A stretch of 64,000 nucleotides of DNA, from NCBI RefSeq assembly GCF_900111825.1, contig NZ_FOJM01000004.1, positions 127,361 to 191,360 of the forward strand, written 5' to 3'. Shown here piece after piece: positions 36,523 to 46,680 of this stretch; position 1 is the stretch's first letter, and each line of letters begins with the position of its first letter. Below the pieces are notes generated by a model that searched no databases, was not told the DNA's origin, and was given only the letters and a program-made list of their open reading frames with translations. This DNA comes from Pedobacter suwonensis. GTDB taxonomy: Bacteria > Bacteroidota > Bacteroidia > Sphingobacteriales > Sphingobacteriaceae. The position numbers and the translations under genes are program-made.

Positions 36523-38853
36523 CTAAAGTTTAACGGAAAGTTTACGACCGCTATACATAAATGATTTGTTAATCTTTTGATTATCAATGCCTGTTCCGTT
36601 TTGCCTACTTACCATCACGATGTTGAATTTGCGTTGGCCCAGCATGCCTTTAAACTCTCCTTTTCTATCCTCAACGGTAAGTATTTTTGTAGCGTCGTTC
36701 CATTTGAAGCGGATTTCTGAAAATGCGCCCTTCTCATAGTTATAACTGTCGTTTTCATCTTCATATAAAACAAAATCGCCATTATCACCAGGATAGATGC
36801 GGATTTCCAGATCATCCCATTTTTTTTCTGTTGAATATTGTACTTTTGGCCCCCAGGGAACAATTGAGCCTGCCTTTACATAAAGCGGTACAATTTCCAT
36901 AGGCGTCTCGCGTTTTATCGTCTGTCCGCCTTTAACTACTTCGCCTGTCCAGAAATCGAACCATTTACTGCCAGATGGAAGATAGATTTCTTTACTTGTC
37001 ATCCCCTTATCGGTAACCGGAGCTACGAGAAAAGCCCTTCCGAACATGTATTCGGAGCTATTTTCGAAACCTGCAGGATCATTGGGAAACTGTGAGTACA
37101 ATGGACGCATAAATGATCCGGCATGATGAGTTACCGACCAGGCCGTTGCATAATTATACGGAAGTAAGCGGTAGCGGAGGTTGATAAACTTCTCCTGGAT
37201 ATCAAATGCCTGCTCTCCTTTTTTGCCAAACTGATATATTTCTCTTGGTATATCGGTACCATGCGAACGCATCAAAGGAGTAAAGGTTGCAAACTGCATC
37301 CAACGGTTATATAACTCCTGGAAATCGGGATTTTTTGCACCGCCACCTTTCACAAAATCACCGGCGAAAAAGCCACCAATATCGCCATTCCAATAAGGCA
37401 GGCCGCTTAATGAAAAGTTCAATGCCGCGGGTATCTGTTTTTGTAGGGTAGGCCAGTTAGAACCAACATCGCCACTCCAGGTATTGGTTGCGTATCGTTG
37501 CTGGCCTGCAAATGCTGAACGGGTTAACAGCAGTACGCGTTTCTTACTGCTTGCTGCTCTTTGGTGGTCATAAACTCCTCCGGTGTGTTGAAGCGGGAAA
37601 GCGTTCTCTACACTCCGGTAACTTCCCAAATAGGTAGGCTGATCGAAATCCTGTTCCTTCACATTAATATGGTCTGGTTCTGTAGAATCGAGCCACCAGG
37701 CATCAATACCTAAAGAGAATATGCCTTTGCTTAGGTAATTCCAGTAAATATTACGCGCAGCAGGATTATAAACATCATAAGGTTTTGTATTTGCGCCCGG
37801 CGGCCATGTATCAAAGTTTAGGAGCATATTCTTTGATTTAAACTCTTGATATTGTGGGGTTTTTGGTGCAAAACCAGGCCATGAAACGATAAAAAGATGG
37901 GCATTGAGTTGATGCACACTATCTACCATGGCTTGTGGTTTTGGGAAAGTAGTGGGATCGAAACTCATGGCATTCCAGTTGTCGTCTTTTCCCCAATATT
38001 GCCAGTCTTGTACAATACCATCAAGTGGGATATTTAACGCTCTGTACTTTTTAACTACATCAACAAGTTCAAACTGGGTTTTGTAGCGTTCGCGCGATTG
38101 GCTGAAACCAAATGACCATAAAGGCATCATAGGAGATTGCCCTGTAAGTGTACGCATTTGAGCAACCACACCGTCAGCACCTCCGCCAAACATAAAATAA
38201 TAATCGGCACAGTTGCCAACCTGCGAATCAAATGAAGTTTCCTGAGCATTATCTGTAAAGGTGGTTGGTGAATAGTTGTCCCAAAAAACACCATAACCTT
38301 TTACCGATTGGAAGAAAGGGATGGCAACTTTTGTGTTTTCCTGTTTAAGGAGTAATTTTTGTCCCCTTTGGTTTAACTTTCCATTCTGTTGCTGGCCAAG
38401 GCCATAGATAATTTCTTCCTTGTCTAATAAATAGGCTTGTTTAACCGCATAAGTTGGGTTCCCGGCATCATTTATTGCGGTAAATCTGGTGCTATTGTCT
38501 TTTTCTGTAAATAACTTCTTTCCATTTTGAGCATCGAATGAAACTTTTCCCGTTTTTAAGTTAACCGTTGCAGCTATTACGCTACTGCTGATGGTTACCG
38601 TTTGCCCATTGTTTTTAATATCGAACTTTAACTTCTCAGGACGTTTTATAACAGCGAGGCTTTCTTTTTTTTGCTGGCTCCCTTCAGGCTTTTTAAAAAC
38701 ACGAACAATATTGGGTGAGTAAAAACTAACCTCCACATTCATCGACTGGGTAACGGTACGAATACCTTGAGAGGTCTTTTGAAAAGATTGAGCTTGTGCG
38801 GAAATCTGGTAGCCAAGCAATAATGTAACTACGGCAATAAATTTTCTTTTCAT
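36523..38853 (-). CDS. GH31 alpha-xylosidase/alpha-glucosidase-type enzyme, exported
   Basis: A signal peptide (about 1-21) precedes an N-terminal galactose-mutarotase-like beta-sandwich, a (beta/alpha)8 catalytic barrel and beta-sandwich C-terminal domains. The nucleophile motif AWWLDSTEPD has Asp389, the acid/base region NTWSGDVGSNW has Asp462, and MRSHGTD further on is typical of the family. The WWLD(S/A)TEPD form is common in alpha-xylosidases of glycan loci, so hydrolysis of alpha-xylosyl links is favoured, but other GH31 specificities remain possible. It follows SusD by 333 bases containing a large palindrome and precedes the SGNH-TPR gene by 45 bases, so it may be transcribed either with SusCD or mainly with the cassette. 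Confidence 0.92.
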   Translation of the reverse strand: MKRKFIAVVTLLLGYQISAQAQSFQKTSQGIRTVTQSMNVEVSFYSPNIVRVFKKPEGSQQKKESLAVIKRPEKLKFDIKNNGQTVTISSSVIAATVNLKTGKVSFDAQNGKKLFTEKDNSTRFTAINDAGNPTYAVKQAYLLDKEEIIYGLGQQQNGKLNQRGQKLLLKQENTKVAIPFFQSVKGYGVFWDNYSPTTFTDNAQETSFDSQVGNCADYYFMFGGGADGVVAQMRTLTGQSPMMPLWSFGFSQSRERYKTQFELVDVVKKYRALNIPLDGIVQDWQYWGKDDNWNAMSFDPTTFPKPQAMVDSVHQLNAHLFIVSWPGFAPKTPQYQEFKSKNMLLNFDTWPPGANTKPYDVYNPAARNIYWNYLSKGIFSLGIDAWWLDSTEPDHINVKEQDFDQPTYLGSYRSVENAFPLQHTGGVYDHQRAASSKKRVLLLTRSAFAGQQRYATNTWSGDVGSNWPTLQKQIPAALNFSLSGLPYWNGDIGGFFAGDFVKGGGAKNPDFQELYNRWMQFATFTPLMRSHGTDIPREIYQFGKKGEQAFDIQEKFINLRYRLLPYNYATAWSVTHHAGSFMRPLYSQFPNDPAGFENSSEYMFGRAFLVAPVTDKGMTSKEIYLPSGSKWFDFWTGEVVKGGQTIKRETPMEIVPLYVKAGSIVPWGPKVQYSTEKKWDDLEIRIYPGDNGDFVLYEDENDSYNYEKGAFSEIRFKWNDATKILTVEDRKGEFKGMLGQRKFNIVMVSRQNGTGIDNQKINKSFMYSGRKLSVKL

Positions 38854-38950
38854 CGTTTATATCATTTGAGGTTGTTTTATAAGTGTAAAATTGTCATCCT
38901 GAGAGGTAATTTTTGTATAAAATCAATGTGATTGACAGCCCTCTCCCGAG

Positions 38951-39053
38951 TCGTCATTTCGAGCGAAGTGCAACGCAGTCGAGAAATCTGTCTCTATAGA
39001 TTTCTCCATTTCGCTACCGATAAAAAATCGGCACGCTCCAGTCGAAATGACGA
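38951..39053. repeat. Nested palindromic repeat between SusD and GH31
   Basis: Outer arms tcgtcatttcga (38951-38962) and tcgaaatgacga (39042-39053) are perfect complements. Inside, gagaaatct (38981-38989) pairs with agatttctc (38998-39006). The string gtcatttcgagcgaagtg is a widespread intergenic repeat type in Bacteroidota. It fills most of the 333-base SusD-GH31 gap and may reduce downstream expression or stabilise the SusCD message. A second small inverted piece (gcttgtcgaagggc / gcgttcgacaggc) follows at about 39078-39127. Confidence 0.75.
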
Positions 39054-39186
39054 TTCTTCTATAGGATCTGTCAATGGGTAGCTTGTCGAAGGGCATTTTT
39101 TAAATATCTTAAAAGCGTTCGACAGGCTCCATATGACAAATTTGATTTTTAATATATAACTTAAAATACAACCTCGTTATTTAGGA

Positions 39187-40824
39187 TTAGTATCCCGGGT
39201 TTTGTTTTATATTCGGGTTTTTAGCTAACTCCGCACGCGGAATAGGTAACAGTGTACGGTAATCTCCATTTGGCGAATGTGACAACCATGATTTTTTGGT
39301 AAATACGCCAAACCTGATCATGTCCTGCCTGCGTCGGCCCTCGGTATTAAATTCCCAGCCCAGTTCATCCAGGAACCTTCCGTATTGGATATCGGCACCA
39401 CCTTCTACCGTAGAAGTTAAGTGGTTGCGAAGGCCATAGTTATACACACTACCCTGCAACAGCTGGCTACCGGTTACGGTTGCTTTTGAAGGATTGCTTG
39501 AGAAAGATCGCTGTCTAACCTGTGTGACCAGCGCAGCAGCACCCGCAGCATCTCCTGTTCTTAACAGGCATTCGGCCTTCATCATCAGAACATCTGCATA
39601 CCTGAGCAAAGGGAAATCGTTGTTCATCCCCACCAGGGCACCTGGCTTAAATTCAAATTTTCCTAACCTGAAACCATGTACTTCATCCGATTGATCAACT
39701 CCCGGAAGCTCATTAATGTAGATGAGTGGCTTACCATTACTGGCACCAATGGTTCCCAATAAAACAGCACCTGAAGCAGTATATTGCTGTCCTTGTACAT
39801 AATTGTCTTTTAGCCTGTTATCTTCCGGGTCAAACGTGCTTACAAACTGTGGTGTGGCACAGATACCGCCCCATGGCGAGTTTTTGAAGTTGTAAGTAGC
39901 CTGGTTTTCTGGCTGAAGTGTTTCCATGTGCAGGGTAAAGGCATTAGCACCATCTGAAGTAAACTTTTCATCAAAAGGTATCGCAAAAATGGTTTCTCTG
40001 CTGCCTTCATTTGCATCAAGAAAGATAGATTTCTGATTGGCTTCCAGTGTATATACGTTTGATGCAATGATTTCATTACACGCGGCAATACATTGAGTAT
40101 AGGCTGGAGTACCAATATATACGTTGGCATTCAGGTAAACTTTGGCCAGCAGGGCAGTGGCGGCCCAGTAATTGAACTTGCCATAGGTGGCCTGGTTATT
40201 GGCTTTGCTCAGGTTCGGAAGACTTTCGGTAAGCTCTTTCACAATAAAAGCATATACCTGCGCACGCGTATTCTGTTGTGGAAGAAATCCGGATGGTACA
40301 TCAAATTTATCTACAATAGGCACACCACCAAAGAAATCGCATAGGGCATAATAATATGATGCCCTTAAGGCACGTAATTCGGCTATGGTAGCGTCTTTTC
40401 CAGTGGTAATGGGGATCAGATTGGACTGAATCTGGTAAAGTACACGGTTACATGAAGTAATACCTCCATAGGCATTGTTCCAGATCTGGTAGCTGTTGTC
40501 TTCGTCAGATGTCCATCTATGTTCGTGCATGCGTCGATAGATCCCATTATCAACCCAGCCGTTAGGGCGTGCGGGTATTACGGCTTCATCACTGGAAATC
40601 TCATTGGTACGAAAAATAGAGTTGTTACTCCTTCCGAGCATTAAAGGCCTCCAATAGGTATAACCTGCGCCAACCAGCGCCGCTACATCAGAGGTATTCG
40701 GGGTAAAATTATTTTGAATAAATCTGGAGTAGTTTTCGTCCTTTAATTTCGTGCAGGATGTTAAACTTATAATCAGTACCATAAATGCCAGGGTACAAGT
40801 ACCCAATATATATCTTGTTTTCAT
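39187..40824 (-). CDS. SusD/RagB-type glycan-binding outer-membrane lipoprotein
   Basis: The lipoprotein signal ends ISLTSC followed by TKLKDENY. SusD signatures are LRALRASYYYALCDFFGGVPIV in the helical N-terminal part, LLRYADVLMMKAECLLRTGD, and a C-terminal end NPNIKQNPGY. At 545 residues it has the usual SusD length. It starts 9 bases after the stop of the STN-containing SusC, so the two are translated from one message. It belongs to the sigma/anti-sigma controlled system. Confidence 0.94.
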   Translation of the reverse strand: MKTRYILGTCTLAFMVLIISLTSCTKLKDENYSRFIQNNFTPNTSDVAALVGAGYTYWRPLMLGRSNNSIFRTNEISSDEAVIPARPNGWVDNGIYRRMHEHRWTSDEDNSYQIWNNAYGGITSCNRVLYQIQSNLIPITTGKDATIAELRALRASYYYALCDFFGGVPIVDKFDVPSGFLPQQNTRAQVYAFIVKELTESLPNLSKANNQATYGKFNYWAATALLAKVYLNANVYIGTPAYTQCIAACNEIIASNVYTLEANQKSIFLDANEGSRETIFAIPFDEKFTSDGANAFTLHMETLQPENQATYNFKNSPWGGICATPQFVSTFDPEDNRLKDNYVQGQQYTASGAVLLGTIGASNGKPLIYINELPGVDQSDEVHGFRLGKFEFKPGALVGMNNDFPLLRYADVLMMKAECLLRTGDAAGAAALVTQVRQRSFSSNPSKATVTGSQLLQGSVYNYGLRNHLTSTVEGGADIQYGRFLDELGWEFNTEGRRRQDMIRFGVFTKKSWLSHSPNGDYRTLLPIPRAELAKNPNIKQNPGY

Positions 40825-40833
40825 GATGTTGGA

Positions 40834-43800
40834 TTAAAGATTAAGAGAAAAACCTAATGTAAATGTACGGGCGGTAGGATACTTGTCCCGGTTATCATTA
40901 CCAGGTGCCAAACCACTCCAGTCTACTTCAGGGTCTAAGCCCTTATAGCCGGTAATGGTAAAAGTGTTTAATGAAGAAACATACACTCTTGCACCTTTAA
41001 GATATTTGGTTTTTAGCTTGTTAAAAGTGTAACCCAATACAATATTGTCAATTTTCCAGAAATCGCCGTTTTCTACATAATAACTGTTAAATTCTACGGG
41101 CATATTTTTATTAAGCACAGCTGTACCAAAAACAGGATCGTAAGCTGATACCAGTCGGTTATAGTTTTGAATACCTGTGTTTTCATAATACATTCTCTGG
41201 AAGTTCAGAATCTGGAAACCAAATGCACCCCGCATGGTAATGCTTAAATCCAAGTCTTTATACCTGAAGTTATTGTTCCATCCGCCGGTAAATTTAGGAA
41301 TCCCGTTTCCGAGTACTTTTTTATCTTCAAAGGCATGATTAAACTGGCTATAGGAAACATCTTCCCCGTTTTTACCTTCATAAATCCACTGACCGTCGGC
41401 CGTTACACCTTTAACTTTAAAGCCGTAAAAATCTCCGATGTTATCGCCAACGCGAACGATATTGGTAAAAGTGGTTGCTGGCGGACCTGTTCCTCCGGTA
41501 GTGAAAAAATCGTTTGTGGCCTGATATAAATCGTTAGATAAGCTAACGAGTTTATTTCGGTTGGTCGAAAAGTTGAAGCTGGTTGTCCATTCAAAATCCT
41601 GATGTTGTATGGCCACAATATTCAATAAAGCCTCAAGACCCCTGTTTTGCATGGTGCCCACATTTGCCCTTGTACTTGGGTAGAGGTTTGGTGGGCTGGG
41701 TACCTGGTAATCAAATAGTAAGCCATTATAATTTCTATTGTAAACATCAAATGTACCGGTAACTCTTCCTTTATACAGGCTAAAATCAAGACCAATATTT
41801 GTTTCTCTTTTTTCTTCCCAGCGTAAAGCAGGATTCGGGTTTTGCGTAGGAACAAGTGTCTGGATCCAGTTGCCGTTAGAATACACATTGTCGCCATAAC
41901 CCAATAAAGCAACGGCCCGGAATCCATCGCTCGGCTGGTTTCCGGTTACACCATATCCTGCACGAAGCTTTAAGTCATCAAAAATGGTTTGATCTTTCAT
42001 AAATGCTTCGTTGGTGATTTTCCATCCAACAGATACGGAAGGGAAATTACCATAGGGTTTTTCAGCACCATAAAGCTGGCTGGCACCCTCTCTCCTTAAA
42101 GAGGCCATTAACAGGTAGCGTTCTTTATAGCTATAGGTTAGCCTGCTAAAAAATCCAATCAGGTTCGTTTCCGAATAGCCACTCCCAAGCAGCGCATCTA
42201 AAGCGCGGTTTGCACCACGGCCTTGCTGGATATTGTAATACCCAAAAGCATCTGTAGGGAAATCATAATTGCGTTCATAGAAATTCAGGTAAGAATTATC
42301 CTGATAACTGTATCCACCCAATAAAGTGAAACTGTGATCGCCCAATTTTTTGGAATATTGAGCCGTAAGCTCCAGCAACCTGTCTATACTTTGAGTAGAA
42401 CCCAGTGAAGCATAGCCGTTCAGTTTATCTCTGATGTTGGAAATGTGGAATTTAGATTCTGAATAACCGCCATTTGAAACATATTTGGTATATGAACCTA
42501 AGGCGCTCAACTTAAGATCTGCGATGGGGTTATAAGTAATCTGAGAATTTAAGCGTTGTGTAGTGTTTTGGTTCAGACCTGTACTTTCGAAAAGGCGTGC
42601 AACAGGGTTATCGTATTCAAAGTTGTTCGGTTCTTCAAAATAATGTCCGTCACTACCAAAAAGGGGAGATGTTGGGTTGCGGATCAGGGCCTGGCGGTAA
42701 ACAGCGCCATTGAAACTGTTACCATCCTGGGTTTGGGTATATTTGTTGTTCTGTACCAAAACACCCATGTTAATCTTTACCTTATTATCAAACATGGAAT
42801 GGTTAATATCTGCCCTTGCCGTAAGTGTAGAATTATCAGACTTTTTAAATAGCCCGTTAAAATAACGGTAGTTTAATGTAGCCAGGTAATTGGTTTGGCT
42901 GTTACCCCCGCGAAAAGTAATGTTATGGATATTGGTAATCGGTGTTTTATTCGAAATCTCTTTTAACCAATCCGTAGTTGCACCAAGATCATATGATGGA
43001 AGGCGTGTTCCTTCTGCAATCTGTCTGCGATAATCATCAGCAGTAAGCATATTGAGTTTTCGGGCAATAGTTTGTGTACTTACGGAACCACTATATTCTA
43101 CTACGTTGCTGTTCTTACCTGAAGATCGTTTAGTGGTAATAATAATTACGCCATTGGTACCGCGCACACCATAAATAGCTGCAGCAGAACCATCTTTTAA
43201 CACATCTATCGATTCAATATCTTCTGGTGCTACCAGTTTAAGACTGCTTGGTACACCATCTACAATCACAAGTGGATCGGCATTGGCACCAAAAAGTGTA
43301 TTATTGCCACGAAGCCTGATTTTGCTTCCCGCTGTAGGGTCGCCGCTTGGTGTATTAATTGTAAGTCCAGCTACTTTACCCTGGATTAATTGTCCTGCAT
43401 CTAATACAGGCGATTTTACAAAATTTTCGGCTTTAACACTCGCTACCGAACTGGTTACATCGCCTTTACGTTGCAATCCATATCCGATTACCACTACATC
43501 TGTTAAATTATTGGCTTCTGCCTTCAACTTAACATTAATTTCAGTTCGGTTGTTAACTTCTATTTCCTGCGACGCAAAACCTATTGAACTAAAAACCAAA
43601 GTTTCATTACCGGTTGGAACTTTAAGGCTATAGGTTCCGTTTGGTGCTGTTTGCACGCCCGTACTGGTGCCTTTAATTTTAATGCTCACAGAAGGGATGG
43701 GAAGGCCGGCCTCATCAGTAACTTTTCCGGTAACAACAATTTCGGCTGCTTTATTTATGGCGGGTTCAATAATTGCCCTACGCTGAATAATGATAATGTT

Positions 43801-44127
43801 GTCTTCGAGCTTGTAGCTGATGGGTTGTGATTTCAGCGAAAGGTCCAATGCCTCTGCTAAGCTGATTTTATTTACTTCTATACTTACCGGATGAGTTCCG
43901 TTAAGCATTTGTCTGGTATACAAAAACTGATATCCGGTTTGGCGCTCAATTTCCTTGAAAATTTTTTCAACAGCCGCGTTCTTTTTCGAAAGCGTTACCG
44001 TTTGGCCGCTGGAGGCCAAAGAGAGCTGTAGCATTAAGGAAACTAAAAGTAGGCATGTTAATTTCATAACCATTAGCGGTTTACGCAGATAGGCCAAAAG
44101 CCTACTTACGCGTGCATAATAATTCAT
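40834..44127 (-). CDS. SusC-type TonB-dependent transporter with N-terminal STN signalling domain
   Basis: A 1097-residue protein. After a long signal region (LLLVSLMLQLSLASSGQ) an STN domain spans about residues 45-115 (KIFKEIERQTGYQFLYTRQ, SLAEALDLSL, YKLEDNIIIIQ). Then come a carboxypeptidase-regulatory-like domain (IVVTGKVTDEAGLPIPSVS), the plug (VVVIGYGLQRKGDVT, PLVIVDGVPSSL, DGSAAAIYGVRGTNGV) and the barrel ending LGFSLNL. STN domains contact a FecR-type anti-sigma factor, and exactly such a gene lies 133 bases upstream, followed by its ECF sigma. This SusC is thus both importer and signal transducer, unlike the one at 17097-20279. Confidence 0.95.
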   Translation of the reverse strand: MNYYARVSRLLAYLRKPLMVMKLTCLLLVSLMLQLSLASSGQTVTLSKKNAAVEKIFKEIERQTGYQFLYTRQMLNGTHPVSIEVNKISLAEALDLSLKSQPISYKLEDNIIIIQRRAIIEPAINKAAEIVVTGKVTDEAGLPIPSVSIKIKGTSTGVQTAPNGTYSLKVPTGNETLVFSSIGFASQEIEVNNRTEINVKLKAEANNLTDVVVIGYGLQRKGDVTSSVASVKAENFVKSPVLDAGQLIQGKVAGLTINTPSGDPTAGSKIRLRGNNTLFGANADPLVIVDGVPSSLKLVAPEDIESIDVLKDGSAAAIYGVRGTNGVIIITTKRSSGKNSNVVEYSGSVSTQTIARKLNMLTADDYRRQIAEGTRLPSYDLGATTDWLKEISNKTPITNIHNITFRGGNSQTNYLATLNYRYFNGLFKKSDNSTLTARADINHSMFDNKVKINMGVLVQNNKYTQTQDGNSFNGAVYRQALIRNPTSPLFGSDGHYFEEPNNFEYDNPVARLFESTGLNQNTTQRLNSQITYNPIADLKLSALGSYTKYVSNGGYSESKFHISNIRDKLNGYASLGSTQSIDRLLELTAQYSKKLGDHSFTLLGGYSYQDNSYLNFYERNYDFPTDAFGYYNIQQGRGANRALDALLGSGYSETNLIGFFSRLTYSYKERYLLMASLRREGASQLYGAEKPYGNFPSVSVGWKITNEAFMKDQTIFDDLKLRAGYGVTGNQPSDGFRAVALLGYGDNVYSNGNWIQTLVPTQNPNPALRWEEKRETNIGLDFSLYKGRVTGTFDVYNRNYNGLLFDYQVPSPPNLYPSTRANVGTMQNRGLEALLNIVAIQHQDFEWTTSFNFSTNRNKLVSLSNDLYQATNDFFTTGGTGPPATTFTNIVRVGDNIGDFYGFKVKGVTADGQWIYEGKNGEDVSYSQFNHAFEDKKVLGNGIPKFTGGWNNNFRYKDLDLSITMRGAFGFQILNFQRMYYENTGIQNYNRLVSAYDPVFGTAVLNKNMPVEFNSYYVENGDFWKIDNIVLGYTFNKLKTKYLKGARVYVSSLNTFTITGYKGLDPEVDWSGLAPGNDNRDKYPTARTFTLGFSLNL

Positions 44128-44260
44128 ATATTTGAATGTTTGGGTTTATACTTGGCTTGTACTATTGTGTAGATTACTTGGTGGCGATCCGAACATCAGG
44201 TCAGAGTGTTCGTAGCACTCTGGCTTTTGTTCCATGGATGGGCCAGCCTGTTTGGTAAGG

Positions 44261-45451
44261 TTATGGCATAATGGTAACGCTCCTTCCTTTAATTTTAAAG
44301 TGTAACAATCCGGTCAACTCCAGCCTGTGGAGTACTTCTTCCAAATTTTTTGATTTTGGAATCGAACCGACAAATTCCTCTTGTGTTACTTCACCCTGAT
44401 ATTTTATATCAACATCATACCACCGTGATATTTTTCCCATCACCGTGCCGATGCGTTCGTGCTCAAATGAGAAATTGCCATTCTTCCAGCCCAAAACATG
44501 GTTGGTATCAACATTTACAATGCAGATTTTTTTGCTGGAAATGGCCTGCTGACCTGGTAAGATTATTTTTTTGCTATCGCCCGTACTTACCTGTACAGAA
44601 CCCTGAAGCAGGGTGGTTTTGGGCGTTTCGCCATCGCCATATGCGCAGATATTAAAATGGGTACCCAATACTTTAACATTCGAACCCTCAAAATCAACGA
44701 TAAATGGTTTATCCGGATTATGGGTGACCTCAAAATACGCTTCGCCTTTTAAGGCAATTTTTCTGGTATTGCCCGAAAAAACTACCGGATAGGTAATTTT
44801 ACTCTCCGCATTCAGCCAAACTTTACTTCCATCAGAAAGATTAACGCAGTATTGTCCGCCCCGGGGTGTTACAATTGTGTTGGTATTGCCAGATGCCGGA
44901 GCGGTAGCGGTATTGATTTTCCTGTATTTTAACAGGCCATTACTCTCTTTTTCAATCGAATATCCGTTTTCTACAGCCAATTGCCCTTTGGTGAAATTAT
45001 TTACTTCAACACGCTTGCCGCTGGAAAGAATAAGCAGGACTTTATCATTTCCACCATAAATTGGTGTTGCGCGCGGGATGGTCGTGTTTTTGGAAATTGT
45101 GGCTTGTTTGTTCGCGTTTAAGTTCGCATAGTACCAAAATATAGTGGAACATACCAAAACCAATACGGCCGCTGCGGCCATGATTTTAAAAGGCATATGT
45201 CTCCGGTACTGTGTTTTGGGAACGCCTAATGCATCTAACCGCATTTCGATTTTGTTTGTCAAATCTTCATGCTGTTCTCCTGTTAAACTATCGGGTTTTT
45301 GTTCGAATGATGCGCTATATTCTTTCAGGAATGCACTTAACTCAGGCTCATCTAATTGTTTTAACCAATTAAAAAAGTCCTGCTGTTCAGTCTCTGTCAA
45401 TTCACCTTGAATTAATTTTTGCTGGAGTTGCTCAGCATCCTTTCGTTCCAT
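44261..45451 (-). CDS. FecR-family anti-sigma factor with DUF4974 domain
   Basis: A 396-residue protein with a cytoplasmic N-terminus (1-85), one membrane helix at about 88-108 (KIMAAAAVLVLVCSTIFWYY), a periplasmic FecR domain (TIVTPRGGQYCVNLSDGSKVWLN, ITYPVVFSG, GEAYFEVTHNPDKPFIV) and a C-terminal DUF4974 domain (FSFEHERIGTVMGKISRWYDVDI, LEEVLHRLELTG). It should hold the ECF sigma factor inactive until the SusC STN domain signals substrate binding. It lies 39 bases downstream of the sigma gene in the same direction and 133 bases upstream of SusC. Confidence 0.95.
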   Translation of the reverse strand: MERKDAEQLQQKLIQGELTETEQQDFFNWLKQLDEPELSAFLKEYSASFEQKPDSLTGEQHEDLTNKIEMRLDALGVPKTQYRRHMPFKIMAAAAVLVLVCSTIFWYYANLNANKQATISKNTTIPRATPIYGGNDKVLLILSSGKRVEVNNFTKGQLAVENGYSIEKESNGLLKYRKINTATAPASGNTNTIVTPRGGQYCVNLSDGSKVWLNAESKITYPVVFSGNTRKIALKGEAYFEVTHNPDKPFIVDFEGSNVKVLGTHFNICAYGDGETPKTTLLQGSVQVSTGDSKKIILPGQQAISSKKICIVNVDTNHVLGWKNGNFSFEHERIGTVMGKISRWYDVDIKYQGEVTQEEFVGSIPKSKNLEEVLHRLELTGLLHFKIKGRSVTIMP

Positions 45452-45490
45452 ATCTGCTAAGACGTGTGCGAAAAGAAAAAGAACCCCTCC

Positions 45491-46102
45491 TTAAAGAAAA
45501 AAATATAGAAATGAAATAAAGGGTGCAATCCTGTAAAAATGTTTCAGGTAATTTCTGAGAAAAGCCATGCCGGTATAGAGCTGTTTTTTAACTACCGATT
45601 TTGATATTTTTAGCTGCAGAGCAATTTCATCAAGAGAAAGGTCTTCATGGATTTTGAGTTCCACAATTTTTTTTCGTTTTTCTGGAAGCAGGTTAATGCC
45701 ACTATGCAGGTGGCTCAGCGTTTGTGTATAAATTAAATGATCATCTGTGCCAATGGCATAATCTTCTTCCAGGTTTTTTGAAACTTCCTTTATCCTGATC
45801 TGTGTTTTTGATTTTCTGATATGATCGATTAAAAGGTTGCGTGCGCAGCGGTAGAGGTAAGGTTTGAAAGACCCGATAAGTGGAAGGTTTTTTCTGTTAA
45901 GCCATATCTTAACAAAGATGTCCTGCACAAGTTCATCCGCCAGATCGGTATTACCGGAAATTGAAGCGACGAATTTTCGCAAATTTTGAAGATATTTCCT
46001 ATACAACAAGTTAAACGCGGGGCGATCACCATCAGCTACGCGCAACAAAAGTTCTAGTTCCTCTGAAACATCTTTCATCTGCTTTATGAATTTGGTTAGC
46101 AT
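45491..46102 (-). CDS. ECF-type RNA polymerase sigma factor (FecI-like)
   Basis: Region 2 is visible in AFNLLYRKYLQNLRKFV, DLADELVQDIFVKIWLNR and YLYRCARNLLIDHIRK. Region 4 is visible in LPEKRKKIVELKIHEDLSLDEIALQL and the helix-turn-helix ISKSVVKKQLYTGMAFLR. The final 15 residues are hydrophobic (IAPFISFLYFFL), an extension beyond region 4. ATG 46102 is preceded by a GAAGGG stretch; 46078 (MKDVSEE) is an alternative. The sigma factor likely directs transcription of the SusC/SusD genes downstream, under control of the adjacent FecR protein. Confidence 0.94.
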   Translation of the reverse strand: MLTKFIKQMKDVSEELELLLRVADGDRPAFNLLYRKYLQNLRKFVASISGNTDLADELVQDIFVKIWLNRKNLPLIGSFKPYLYRCARNLLIDHIRKSKTQIRIKEVSKNLEEDYAIGTDDHLIYTQTLSHLHSGINLLPEKRKKIVELKIHEDLSLDEIALQLKISKSVVKKQLYTGMAFLRNYLKHFYRIAPFISFLYFFL

Positions 46103-46680
46103 AAAAACCCTTCAGTTGTGAAATTAAGGGCATTTGCGTTCAAAGAAGTTTAGCTGTTAATCCGGTTCGGTTGATTTACCAGCAGCTAATTTCATCTAAC
46201 GTCCGCACGAATGTAACAACACTTATTAAATAAAAAAATAAAGTGATGTTATTTTTAACGTATTTATAACGCTTATTTTTTTGAGTTTTTCTGGTGCCTA
46301 AAAAACAGGCTTCCAAAACGGTTATTAAGGCCTTTTTCCAGCCGGAAGGAATATTGTAGATTGATTGGTGTTATTAAGCTAGATGTTGGTTCTTAATACA
46401 CGAAGATAGCCAGCTCTGTCCGTAGCGTTAAGCAGAGTGTCTCTTTGGTTTATAACGATAAAATTGAATTGATAAACTTAGTCGCAAACCTTTCCAGTTA
46501 TTGAAGCGTCGGGCCCTTCAGAATACTAAAGAAAGACACGGATAAATCGCATTTCTGCTACCCGTGACAAAATACGAAGCTCTCTTTTTGTTCACTTCAC
46601 CATATTTTGGTATATTAGAAAATCACTAGGGATGATCACCCAAATTAATCCGTCTGATTAAAAATCTCCCAAAAAATATT

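Noticed and set aside
43283-43633. 116-codon plus-strand frame
   Set aside because: It lies entirely antisense to the plug region of SusC, with no signal or motif; it is a shadow of the real gene.
44202-44222. Small hairpin cagagtg/cactctg between FecR and SusC
   Set aside because: The stem is only 7 bp, with no T-run on the transcribed strand; not enough to call a terminator.
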